Below, piece after piece: positions 11,701 to 22,237 of a stretch of 64,000 bases of DNA. This DNA is from Cenococcum geophilum 1.58. Taxonomy: Eukaryota; Ascomycota; Dothideomycetes; Gloniales; Gloniaceae. The notes under the pieces are model-generated. The model saw only the letters and a program-made list of their open reading frames with translations, had not been told where the DNA came from and ran no database searches. Made by a program: the position numbers and the translations under genes. Where the stretch lies: positions 620,001 to 684,000 of the forward strand of contig KV748202.1 in assembly GCA_001692895.1 (NCBI GenBank). The letters are read 5' to 3'. Numbering within the stretch: position 1 is the stretch's first letter; each line of letters starts with the position of its first letter.

Positions 11701-12099
11701 TAGTAGGCCAATTTAATTGAGAATATACAGTAGATTTGGGTATATTTACTATAGAAATCTATATAGTTTCCCTCTATATATTGCTTACTGGTTGCTTATA
11801 TAGAAAGGCTCTAAAGAGCTACTTAGATCTTACCTAAAGCTTACTCTCCTATACGTCCTTCCTACTAGTTAAAATATTATTAATTAAGCTTTGCCAAAGC
11901 TCTATAACCCTAGCCGTTATAAGAAATAATCTGGTAGTAGACTCTGTCTTAAAAGCTTATAAAATAGCTAGTTACTCTATAGGATCTAGGTAACTAAACT
12001 TATAGATAAATTTTATAGAGGCCTTCTCTTAAGAAGACTTCTAGGCGATTAACTCTTTTATGGCCCTTATTTCTCTTATTACTTTCTCTACTATCTCCT

Positions 12100-12874
12100 C
12101 TAGTATCTCTATAACTTGCCGTCTTCCTTATTAGCGCTTTATATTAGATTTAACTTCTTTAACAGCCTACCTAAGAGCCCGTTTCCATATAGCTAGTAAA
12201 GAAGGCCGGCTTAGTGTTATAGAGGATCTCGGTATACTAGAAGGACTAAAGCGCTTAGCTAAAGGTAAGCTTAATTAACGGCTTTTAATAGAGCTGCGAG
12301 CTGACTTTAACTTAAAGGCTTTATCTACTTTCTCCTTATCTTCCTTATCTTTAGCTTCTTTATCTACCAAATCTAGCGCCTATAAGGTCACCGCTAAAGA
12401 AGCTTAAAATCTATACAGCTCTTAATTACTTCGTTAATCGACCTTATATAACTGCCTATTGCTAGGACTCCCTTAAATAGCTCCTGTAGTAGATTTAGGA
12501 AGTTAGGTAGTATATTATAAAACTTTATAGCTTTAGAATGGGCTATAAAGTAGGCCTTTATAACTTCCTTACTAGTAATAGGTACACCTTTGGCTTTGTT
12601 TTACCCCCAGCTAGAGAGGCTGTAAAGCTCTATTTATACCTTCTAATCCCTCTTCTAGTTGTTATGCTTGCTCTTAATTTGCTTAATAGTAAGGGGCTGC
12701 TGGGTAATCTAACATCGCCTCCTCCATCTTACTTGTCCATCTTAGACGCGCCCTCCTGTGCCCCGCGGGCGTCGCGGGCGTCGCGGTAACTCTGCTGCGA
12801 CTCGTACGGGAGGTTGGCGAAGGTGTAGAAAACGTTGACGGACGAGAGGGCGTTGGTTGAGGAGGAGGCTCCAT
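12100..12874 (-). pseudogene. Harbinger Myb/SANT-like accessory protein relic
   Basis: A minus-strand frame from ATG 12874 has a Pro/Ser/Thr-rich N-terminus and then RWTSKMEEAML, the first helix of a SANT/Myb-like domain. It is interrupted soon afterwards. Downstream, another frame gives KEVIKAYFIAHSKAIKFYN followed by LLQELFKGVLAIGSY, the typical tail of these DNA-binding partners. The partner protein delivers the transposase to DNA in PIF/Harbinger systems. The first 200 bp keep GC-rich composition and the rest is RIP-degraded. Frames are broken, so it is non-functional. Confidence 0.65.
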
Positions 12875-13131
12875 TACTACACCAAGGCAGGGAGTCGCGA
12901 TAGAGGTCTAGTGGCAGAGGGGTCACTCGAATTGCTCACCAAAATTAATCACGCATTGTGCGAAGCCAAATCTGGAGCCTCATCTGGAGGCCCACCGAAC
13001 GATCGACTCAATTACAGATTCAATTGAACCACGGTAGTAGCCGCCACTAATTATAAAATGGGCGACGCTAAAATACGCACAGATCGAACAGATTCTGTAA
13101 CGGAGGCAATTTGCAACCGAACGAACCCTTA

Positions 13132-13637
13132 TGTATTTATAGAGGCCCTAGAGCAACATTTAATAGACAGACATCTCATTCTTTGATCTGCACACGAACT
13201 TCCGATCGACAGTATTATATACATGTCGGCGCCGGCGTCTATGAGCTCCTGGGATTAACGATCAGGTTCATCTTAGAAATTTTGGCATGGACGGAGAAGG
13301 CGTATTTTATTGGAATATAATATAAGATTCAGAATATGCCAAAAACGTAACTCCGCTTGTGACGTTGAGCCAAATTGACGTCGTGAGGGATGCTTAGGAT
13401 CAGTTAGGCGATATGGACTGCGGGGCTTTATATTTCTCAGTTGAAAGGAAAGCAGAGTGAAATGCACCATGCGAGCTCGTTGAGACGTTTGCTTGCAAGA
13501 AATCTCCCGAGTGCTGCTGTCCAGATCATCCATAAGATTCGATCCGTGACTTTCCACACCAAATCGTAACACCGCGTGTATCCGAGGATCCTCTAAATGA
13601 CAGCCCTGAAACTACAACCTCACCCCCCACCTGACGT
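13132..13637. other. Intergenic spacer, no gene recognised
   Basis: Between the Harbinger element and the MITE upstream of pepP. A 99-residue open frame on the minus strand (13273-13572) has no recognisable domain and no codon or splice support. Confidence 0.4.
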
Positions 13638-13638
13638 A

Positions 13639-13774
13639 GGTGATAGGGTTATGACGGTCGGCATAGTTATGAGTGGGGCTCCACCGCCTTGTATTTTACC
13701 TGTAATCGGGTATTCGGCAGTATTTTGATGTTCTAAACTGTCATAACCATGCCGACCGTCATAACCCTATCACC
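13639..13774. mobile_element. 136-bp MITE, TA-flanked, in the pepP promoter
   Basis: The arms (GGTGATAGGGTTATGACGG... and its inverse ending ...CCCTATCACC) match over about 34 bp with one mismatch. TA lies on each side (13637-13638, 13775-13776). It ends 33 bp before the pepP ATG, so it occupies the proximal promoter or 5' UTR. A longer RIP-mutated relative is at 39439-39696. Confidence 0.87.
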
Positions 13775-13807
13775 TACATTATCGCAACCTCATCGCTCCT
13801 TTTCAGG

Positions 13808-15973
13808 ATGACAACTACAGAAGATGTTCTTAAGGGTAAATACCCTGCGAAAGCCCATGCTAAAAAGGTTGCGGGGTATATTAAGAGCAAAGGCGGGGAT
13901 ATCACTGGGACGCTTTATCTAGAAGGGCAGAAAACGAGGATGATTGAAGTGAGGTCTTATATGCTTCTCTATCTCGCTTTGTTCTATGCCACATCGCTCT
14001 CTGCAAGAGAACTTCTTCTACACGTCTAGAAATATATTATTTCACATGGAAACTGGGAAGAGGAGCGGCAGCATTGTCATAAGCTTGTGGAGTTCTTGAG
14101 TCATCGCTGTAACTCGCGTTCTTGAGCAAGCGTTTCTTTCTCTCATATCTTTCAGTATAATTAATACCCTATTCAGAATTAATAAGAGCTTGCTAATCTG
14201 GAGGACTTAGGATAATGACGAGCCGATGCCATTTAGGTGAGCCTCCTGTCATCTGCCTTTCCAGTAGTATTCTACTTCCCTCTAATCTTCTATCACCAAT
14301 CATTTGCTCTTTCAAGACCTGCACTCCTATATTCTGCGTCTTAAGGTATTCCATTGATATTGACTTCATCTTAGACAGCGTCGCTACTTCTATTACTTAA
14401 CCGGATGTGCACTACCTGATTGCTACTTTACTTACGATATGAAGACTGAGAAATCTACCTTATTCATTCCCCCCATTGATCCGGACGAGGTTATGTGGTC
14501 GGGACTGCCAATGACTCCAGAGGAAGCTCTAAAAGCGTGAGTGTTATTCAACTAAGTTTTCGTCGTTTTAACGGTCTCTTGCATGCCTTTGATATGCATT
14601 TTATCTCTTTTTAACTAAAGCATAAGCTTTTCACCTCATGTCGAAATTTTAGAGCACTTTTGGGTAAACACAGAATCTCCTCTCCAATATATATTCCCCT
14701 TGCAGTTCTATCACCCCTTTTCCAGTCCGTCCCAAAATAACCAGGGATACCTAAACCCAACCACAGCTACGACATCGACGCCGTCCTCCCTACCACCGAA
14801 GTGAACGCCGAGCTAACCTCCTCTTCCACGCCCAAAACCACCATTTACGCCATCCCAAACCAAGTCTCCGACCACATAACCTTCCTCTCCTACAGCGCCA
14901 AAGACTTCGAGCTCCTCAAGTCCGCCATCGAAATCTGCCGCGTCGTCAAAACCCCCTACGAAATCGCGCTAATCCGCCACGCCAACGCCATCTCGACCGC
15001 CGCCCACACCGCCGTCATGCGGGCCGTGTCGACCGCCGCCAACGAGCGCGATCTCGAGGCGCTGTTCCTGAAATCCTGCATCGAGCGCGGCGCCCGCGAC
15101 CAGGCCTACCACTCCGTCGTCGCTGCCGGCACCGCCGCCGCGACCCTACACTACGTCCGCAACGACCAGCCGCTCGCGGGCAAGCTGAACCTGCTGCTTG
15201 ACGCCGGCGCCGAGGTCGCATGCTACGCGTCGGACATCACGCGCACGTTCCCCCTCTCGGGCGCCTTCAGCGTCGAGAGCGCCGCCGTCTACGATGTCGT
15301 GCTGCGGATGCAGAAGGAGTGCATCGCGATGCTGCGGGCTGGCGTGCGCTGGGACGACGTGCATGCGCACGCGCACCGCGTGGCCATCGCGGGCCTGCTG
15401 CGGCTGGGGATCCTGAAGGGCGTGGCGGAGGACATCTTTGCTGCGGGGACCAGCGTTGCGTTTTTCCCGCACGGCTTGGGACACTATCTCGGGATGGACA
15501 CGCATGATTCGGGCGGGAATCCGGATTATGCGGATCCGGATCCGATGTTTCGTTATTTGAGGGTGAGAGGGACGTTGCCGGCTGGGAGCGTCATTACGGT
15601 GGAGCCGGGGATATATTTTTGCAGGTTTATTATCGAGCCGTATTTGAGGGATCCGAAGCATAAAGGGTTTATTGACGAGGGGGTTTTGGAGAAGTATTGG
15701 GATGTTGGGGGGGTTAGGATTGAGGGTGAGTTTGGACTTCCTTTCCGATAGCGGATTCTATGTGCTCGGTGGCATTGCTGGTCTCACATTTTGAGAGTCA
15801 AGGGGTGGTGGTGGGTAGGGAGAGGAGGGAGTACCAATAGCGTACTGGGCACGGGCTAACTCATCTTTGCTTTGACAGATAACATCCTGATCACCGACTC
15901 CGGCTACGACAACCTTACGCCGACTCCTAAGGAAGTGCACGAGATGGAGAAAATCATTCGTGGCGAGGCATGA
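13808..15973 (+). CDS. pepP: Xaa-Pro aminopeptidase PEPP (prolidase, M24B)
   Basis: Five exons (13808-13948, 14211-14236, 14375-14536, 14767-15725, 15879-15973) join in phase to 460 residues, the usual PEPP size. Exon 2 is only 26 nt (DNDEPMPF) but is needed to link ...KTRMIE to [12 protein letters not shown]. Donors are GTGAGG, GTGAGC, GTGAGT and GTGAGT. Residues 1-165 form the aminopeptidase-P N-terminal domain. The rest is the pita-bread metallopeptidase fold. All five metal ligands are visible: D255 (LLLDAGAE), D266 (SDITRTF), H349 (HGLGHYLG), E389 (TVEPGIYF) and E429 (GVRIE). The enzyme removes N-terminal residues before proline, probably in the cytosol, since no signal peptide is seen. 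Exon 4 is strongly GC-rich. A MITE ends 33 bp upstream of the ATG. Confidence 0.93.
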
Positions 15974-16391
15974 TTGTGCAGTTTCGCTCTGGCATCTGAT
16001 TGCAGTTCTAATGGATTGCATAGCAACGAGCGTGATGCTGGGGATTGATACGTAGTTGCATGAGCATGACTACTTATAATCACGATAGAACGGCTTACTT
16101 GAGAAGATAGATGTGGGAAGGCGATTAAGATGGACTGTTCCTGTCTCCACTCAGACTTTCACGTTTTCTTCCGTGCCGTTGTTGCAATGATCAAGTGTAG
16201 CCCATCTAAGCTGGATAAAATAATACAGGTATCATTGAATTTATCGCATTCCTATTCCACCTCATGCACATCACCGTATTGACAACCCCGCATGGAACAA
16301 GTTCAATTGCTACAGCTCCTCCCCAAAATCATAATATCCAAGATTGACAGCGAAAATCTAACACATTCACCAAACTCTTTCTAGAGCCAGC
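15974..16391. other. Convergent intergenic region between pepP and the GFA gene
   Basis: Shared 3' region of two convergent genes (418 bp). It is AT-leaning with no ORF or structured repeat recognised. It presumably holds both polyadenylation regions. Confidence 0.4.
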
Positions 16392-17191
16392 TCAAGCACT
16401 CTTCCCATCAGCCTCCTTGATGTTCAACTTACTAACATCGACATCGTGGAACGCGCGAACCTGTCACGTTCAATCAGCACCAGCTCCCAACCTCTTCTCC
16501 CGCCTTTTCTCTTCAAAGCAAAGAAACCAGGCCGAAAAGGCTAGACTTACATTGATAGCCATTATATCTGGGTAGTAGTCGGCCTTAATACTCTGGGCCA
16601 TCAAGCTGCTCCCGCAGGTGGGGCAGAAGGAGTGCTGAATACGCTCTTGGGCGAAGGTGTATTTCTACACAACGCAGCGGGTCAGCAAAACAAGCGCATA
16701 CGGCAATTCGCCTACCCGCTTCTCTCTACTCCTACACATCTCCGTCTTCAACCCCTCTCTCCCGCTTCTTCCCGCTCGCCCTGCAACTCATATCTCCAAT
16801 CTCTTCCCCGCCATCTCCCAACCGCGCTCCGGAATTGCAGAGAGACAGGGGAAAGGGGGGGAAAGGAAACGGAGCAAAGGGAAAGGAGACTGCACGAAAA
16901 AAAAGGAAAACCCAAACCCACCGTCATGGCCCCCTCCCCCTTCTCGAACTCCACGTCCTTGCTCGGGACGTAGATGAGCAGGTAGCCGTTGCGCACGCAG
17001 ATGGAGCAGTTGCAGCTGCTGACGCTGGACGCCGGGTGGTCGAGCGGCGGGGAGACGGTGGCGCGGTAGGCGACGGCGCCGCAGTGGCAGGACGCGTTGT
17101 AGGTTGCCGAGGGCGCGGGTTCTGCTGCTGCTGCTGCTGCGGCGGCGGCGGCGGCCGGGGCTGCGTCGTTGCTGGCGGTGCTGGCGGACAT
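16392..17191 (-). CDS. GFA-domain (glutathione-dependent formaldehyde-activating-like) zinc protein
   Basis: Three exons on the minus strand (17191-16922, 16664-16551, 16460-16392) join in phase to 150 residues. The GFA/CENP-V zinc-binding cysteines are complete. CHCGAVAYRAT and CNCSICVRNGYL lie in exon 1, and FCPTCGSSLMA in exon 2. Exon 3 ends the protein with VRAFHDVDVSKLNIKEADG. The start at 17191 precedes a low-complexity N-terminus with an 11-alanine run encoded by GCN triplets. Upstream in-frame ATG 17308 would add a proline-rich 39 residues and is less likely. The intron 1 donor is GTGGGT, weaker than the others, so that junction could shift. GFA enzymes bind S-hydroxymethylglutathione-type adducts, but the substrate of most fungal paralogues is unknown. 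Confidence 0.86.
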
Positions 17192-19801
17192 GGTGGGGTG
17201 GGAGGAGGGGAGGAGAGGGGGAGGAAGTAGATTAGGTGGAGAGCTATGAGGGGCGGTTGGAGGGGGGGAGAAAGGTTTGGTGGGATTGGAAGGGGGTTGG
17301 ATAGGCAATTGGTGTTTGTTATGATGGCTGAAGAGGAATTGAGGTGGTTGAGGAATTTAAGTCGGACGGCATGCTCGCGCTGCCTTTTATATATCCCCCA
17401 TACGAAGCACTATTTCAAAGCATTAACGTTATTTCCACCAACGAAACACGGCTGCTGCTGTCGGACTTTCACATCTTTGCCGCTCCAGAACGACCTTGGT
17501 TGGCTGCGGCTGAACTGGCGGGGAAAGAAGGCAAGGTGAGAAGGGCTGAGAGTGAGAAGGGCTGAGGGTGCGAGTCAGAAGAGGGTGCGCGCACCGCGTG
17601 TAGTGCTGTCTCCGCGGCCGTCACCCGTATGCACGAAGTCAGGTGTGTGGCGGCCCCCCAATCGAGGTTGAGTGATGGGCTGGATGACTCATTTCTGCCT
17701 CACACGGGCTGCAAGGCGTTTTTGGCTTCGACTTCCTTAACGTTATGCGGCAGGTTGGGGAGGGTCAGCCCCCCTTGTTTGGAGGTAGGCGGGGGGAATC
17801 GGTGGGTTGATTTGGCCGTAGGCCGCTGCGGGATGAACGTTAAACTTCTAACTTCAGACTTCAGACTTCTCCCATGGTGAGATGGATGGGTCAAGGAGTT
17901 GCGGTCAGGCACGGGCAATGCGAAACTTTGCTGTACGTCTTATTCATCTTGCTCGTTCTTATCTTTGTTGGGCGCGGTTTAGTATCAATTGGACAGCTTT
18001 ACTGCGGTCATACAAAGTACCCCCAAAACACTTAATTAGAGTCCGAGACACCTGCAGCCTACGACACCGTATTCTAGGAGTAATTGCCTGAAAGAGGACA
18101 TCTTTCTTTTCTTTTCTTTCTCGCATGCGTTGCAGCACAATAGACTGTTGTAGCATGTTAGACTACGGCCGAACTGCCGATCGCAATCCCCCCCAAGCAC
18201 GTGTAGGCCACCTCTTTGCATCTCGTTGTAAGTGCGTGTTGACCGTGCCGATCAAACTGCGCGAAATTTACCTCTTCTGTGTAGAATTATACCCAGAATA
18301 GGTAGAGATACGCTAAAATGGTCGTGCTTGGTACTTTAAAGGGTATCGCCAAGATCAACAGGCGCTTACAACGGGATGGAAAGAGGTGGTGTATTTTTAA
18401 GCGGGCGCTTTGCTGTATCGAGCCCACCTTTGACGCGATGGAGGCGGAACGAGTGTGCCGGCGGTTGGCTACTTGGGCTGGGTGCTTGGTGGTTTGCTTG
18501 GGTTGGTCTGCTTGAAAGTCGGCTGCTTAGAATTGGACAGGGCTTGGCTACTTGGCCGCGGGTCGGAGATTGAAGGGTCCGTTTGAGTCGTGTGCCCCGC
18601 CTTCCAACAAGGGCAAGTTTTGCGTGTATTGCCAATTAAACCCGCCACCACTCATACATAGCAATTCTCTCCTCTAGAGAGCCGAGTGTGCTGTCGATGA
18701 TTCTAAAAAAGGTCCGATGCTGCGAAGATAGCATTACACTTTTGCGGTAAGGCACGCGACACAAGCAACCTGTTGGGCTCTAGCATCCGGGTAAGATACA
18801 AGGTTGGCAGTTTCAGAAGTCCATTATTCTCTTCGTCCTTGTTACTCTGCTTATAAGCGATTCCGATGCGGATCTTGGCGTGCGTCACAGCTTTGTCCGT
18901 TCACAGGGGTGGTTTAATTACTTGCGGTCCCAAAGTTCTGCCGGCTAGCAATCTACATGCAATATATTCTACAAAACATCACTATATAATACTAACCTAA
19001 TGGCTTTACCATCTAAATTAACTAATATTTTACATCACTTAGGGATTTCTACAATACGGGCACGCACCTCCTCCATGTAGTTATCGCCTCTCACTCCTCC
19101 TGCAGCACCCGTCTAATAAGTTAACAAATCAATTTCTACTCCCACCTTCCCGCGCACTGCTTTAGTATATTTCATATTGTCTCTATAGGATATCTATCTA
19201 ATTGGCGTCTTTAAGCTTCTTAGTAACATTATATTACATTCTTATACTATATAAAGGATTACTACTTTCCCTAGTAATTTGGAGTCATACGCAGAGAAGA
19301 ACTGGCTTCATTTAATAGTATCTGCTTCTTTAGCCTTTATAGATGGGGAGGAGTAGAAGGAAGCATTAAGTTACAATTTGCTGTATAATTTATGTGTATT
19401 AATGTCAAGTGACGAAGTCTGCGCGTATATGCACTGTTCTGCACAGCCGTGCCTGGCACAGTCATTCGCTTACCTTTTGTGGGTTTGTGCGGTGGCTGAG
19501 TGGTGCGGAGCTTGTCACGTCACAATTAATAAAAGGACATTTGCTGGCAGAATTTCGGGACCGCAAATAATTAAGCGACCCACATCGTTTGTCGGACATT
19601 CTTTTCACCCGTTGTTGAGGGCGTCGCCACACGGGCGAGGCGTACCGGATTCCTCCAGATGTCCCCAGCTGTCTCGTCAACACCCACAGTATTGTTTTAA
19701 TGCTCGCATCTCTCCCTGTGCTGAACCCAGTGCTGAAGCAATGGCAGAACCTGAGCTCCTTGCTGTTCCTTGACCGTCGCTTGACTGGGAAAAGTGGATC
19801 A

Positions 19802-19855
19802 ATGTATGCCAAGTATGCCATGTATGCCATGTATGCCATGTATGCCAAGAATGCA
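19802..19855. repeat. 9-bp tandem repeat (ATGTATGCC)x6
   Basis: Six 9-bp units, four of them exact or one base off. The unit reads MYA on the plus strand and HTW on the minus strand, which explains the repetitive open frames seen there. No gene support. Confidence 0.85.
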
Positions 19856-19984
19856 TGCCAAGATGCGCCCCTTTCGGAGTGGACATTGCGATTTTTAGGA
19901 CAAGCTTCACTCTTAGAAGCCCTTCTTGCTCACGACCCCCCGGAATCCGCGCGGCAGTGATCGTCATCATTCTGCTTGCATAGC

Positions 19985-20200
19985 CCTCTCTTGTTTCCTA
20001 CTTGCTCTTCCTCTACCTTCTATTCCTACATCCTTCTTACTCTCTTTTGCCCGCCTTATAACCCACCACATCCCGCTTCTTAGGGGCCGATACTTGCCGC
20101 GTCATCCTACCTCCCGCGCATACAACTTAGCAAAACATCTGAATTTCATTTCAATACCACTACTCCTGTCGACTTCTCTTACACTTTTTACTGCTTTTCT
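19985..20200 (+). promoter_or_regulatory. CT-rich promoter tract of the PAP2 gene
   Basis: A long pyrimidine-rich stretch on the sense strand (for example CTTGCTCTTCCTCTACCTTC near 20003) lies 120-330 bp upstream of the ATG at 20324. CT-rich blocks like this are common just upstream of transcription starts in filamentous ascomycetes. No TATA box is obvious. Confidence 0.4.
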
Positions 20201-20323
20201 GTCCCGGGGCTGGTCTCCTTGTACTTCCATTATACTTTTTGGATCCTTCTACCGCAGTTGTTTGATCCTGCAAGGGCATCTACCCCCCTGACCACTCGCC
20301 AATTCTTGGTCCTTATCACCACC

Positions 20324-21709
20324 ATGGCCATGACGATGAATGTCACGGTTCCCATCGAGGAGCCAGAATGGAACAGCAAGCCTGCGTGGAAGTTGCCAGG
20401 ATGGGCAGAACCAATAGTGCGTCGTGTCTCGCATTATCGTGAAAACTTTAAATTATCATCCATCGCTAATGCATAGCCTTGTTATCAGATTGTCGCATCT
20501 ATTTTGCTCACAGCCATGTTCATGACGAGGAGGAGGGGCTTCCGCATATTTGACAAGCCGAGGTCGCGATATAATTCCCTTTTGGACAGTTCCGAGTCGA
20601 GTCACTCCTCGGACGAACTACTAGCCTATAACTCCAACGACGACGATGACCTCGACGATTACTTTGCGACTTCAAAGGACCCTCCCAAGCAACGCAACTG
20701 CTGTGGGACGGTTATCCATACACCTAATTCCTCGCGTTTCAAAAACAACATTCATAGCCGCATCCTTCAGCGATTTCCCTTCCTAATTGAAATGTTTTAT
20801 TGGATCATCAACTACGCATTTTACCGCATGACATCGATCACTTCGCAGAGAATATTCGCCAAAACGGGCATTTGGAATGTTGCTCAGTCGCATGGCATTG
20901 CGGTGTTGGAGACGGAGCAATTCAGCTGGATCAGCTTTTTATTTCCTGTGCCTGAGAGGAGCGTCCAGCAATGGTTTATGCACGGCCATCAGGATTTCCT
21001 TACGGTCTTGAACAAGGCGTACGCGCTGATTCATATCCCTGGAACCGTTGGGTAAGTTTGTTCAAAAATGCCCACCCAATCAGATTAACTGATGTAAGAT
21101 CTTGGTATGTACTGATACACGCACAGCTTCATCTGCTGGTACTACTACGTCGCTCCGTCCCACAAGACCTTCGCCGTCGTCCGCCGCACGATAACGCTCA
21201 CAAACTTCTGCGCCTTCCTCACCTTCATCCTATACCCATGCATGCCGCCGCGGCTCCTCCCCGCCGAATTCGGCTTCCTCGACACCGTGCGCCACGACGA
21301 TGCGCAGAGCGTGTGGATGAGCGGTAAGTACGTGAACACGCTGGCCGCGATGCCAAGCATGCACTTCGGCTACTCCTTCTGCATCGGCTGCACGCTGATT
21401 TACCACTCGGGGCTCTTCCGACGCACGCTGGAGAAGGGCGAGAGCCGCAAGTCTGCTTTCTGGAAGCTGTTCTACCTGCTGCTGGGTGTCGGCTATCCGG
21501 CCTTCATCCTGACCACGATTGTGGCGACCGCCAACCACTACTACCTCGACGCCATAGTCGCGACCTGCTTCGTTTTCTTGTCATTTGCGTGTAACAAGGT
21601 CTTCTATGTCTTTCTCCCGCTCGAGGACCTCCTGCTGTGGGTCATCCGTGCCGATAAGCCGGTGCCGACGACGGGCGATCAGTTCAGGGAGCGCAGGGGT
21701 AGGATATGA
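20324..21709 (+). CDS. PAP2-superfamily membrane protein (Aur1/IPC-synthase-like)
   Basis: Three exons (20324-20416, 20489-21051, 21127-21709) join in phase to 412 residues. The start ACCATGG at 20324 has strong context. Intron 1 donor GTGCGT is chosen because it gives WAEPI-IVASILLTAMF, an N-terminal membrane segment; this junction is the least certain. Residues 60-110 are acidic and Ser/Asp-rich, hence cytosolic. Several membrane spans follow. The PAP2 catalytic histidines are present: H298 in MPSMHFGYS, and H356 with D360 in TANHYYLDAI. This HxxxD arrangement is shared with inositol-phosphorylceramide synthases and related lipid phosphatases/transferases of the Golgi and ER. The N-terminal layout differs from canonical Aur1, so a related lipid phosphatase or transferase is the safer call. 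Confidence 0.85.
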
Positions 21710-22213
21710 AGCGCGCTTTAGATCCTCCCCGAGATCCTCCCTCATCTCCGATTCGCATTTCCCTTCAAATACTTATATGAATAGGCTGTACTACTTAGCT
21801 CATCCAGCATCCTGTAGCGCGGCGCTTACTTTTTCTGTACACTTGGTTTTTTTTCCTCCCTGCATTGGCATCAGCCTCGGCGTTTTTCCTGCAGCTGCAT
21901 TTCGGGGCTCTGGTGGGGCATTTTGTTTGAAGTTGTGTACACCGCATGCGTGCGCGCTGCGTGTATGCATGTGTGTTCTGGATAAGCAAGCGTGGGTCTG
22001 TTTGGCGGGCTTTGGAGGGAAAAATGGGCAGAATTGCTGCCGCTGGATCGGTGAAAATAGGTATGCTGCTGCTTAGCTGCTTTTTGGTTAAGTCAATCGG
22101 CCCGCAAGCGAATGACTAACCACATTCGTGGTGCACCACCATAGTAATTGTAGCGAAGCCGTATGCTTGGTTGCAAGAACCTTGCTTCTGGCGGCGATCG
22201 GCCTCCGCAGTAG
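21710..22213. other. Intergenic spacer, no gene recognised
   Basis: Holds the 3' region of the PAP2 gene and the presumed promoter or first exon of the next gene. An open frame overlapping 21585-22076 is a shadow of the PAP2 last exon plus flanking sequence. Confidence 0.35.
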
Positions 22214-22237
22214 CTATCTTCGATATTCAAAGTTACA

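Larger units (their letters stand above)
10742..13128. mobile_element. PIF/Harbinger DNA transposon with TIRs and TTA target duplication
   Basis: The element begins GGGGTCGTTCGGTTGCA at 10742 and ends with the inverted copy (TGCAACCGAACGAACCC) at 13128. The inverted match resumes in CTCCGTTAC. TTA directly precedes (10739-10741) and follows (13129-13131) it, the 3-bp target duplication typical of PIF/Harbinger. The 2387-bp body holds a transposase relic (+) and a Myb/SANT-like partner relic (-), the two-gene layout of this superfamily. The subterminal left end has palindromes around AATATGGAGGCTCCATATT. The ends kept normal composition while the interior is RIP-degraded. Confidence 0.88.
17192..20323. 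other. 3.1-kb divergent intergenic region without recognised genes
   Basis: Several open frames of 60-130 residues occur on both strands, but none shows a known domain, splice logic or consistent codon use. The region contains the upstream side of the GFA gene, a small 9-bp tandem repeat and a CT-rich promoter tract at its right end. Confidence 0.5.

Noticed and set aside
15146-15661. Long open frames antisense to or overlapping pepP exon 4
   Set aside because: High GC content makes shadow frames open. The sense frame has all catalytic residues and splice support.
17192-17308. N-terminal 39-residue extension of the GFA protein
   Set aside because: It is a low-complexity proline-rich stretch that looks like 5' UTR. 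The start at 17191 is next to the alanine tract and domain.
19462-19970. Open frames of 97-131 codons on both strands
   Set aside because: They are driven by the 9-bp tandem repeat at 19802-19855 and have no domain or splice evidence.
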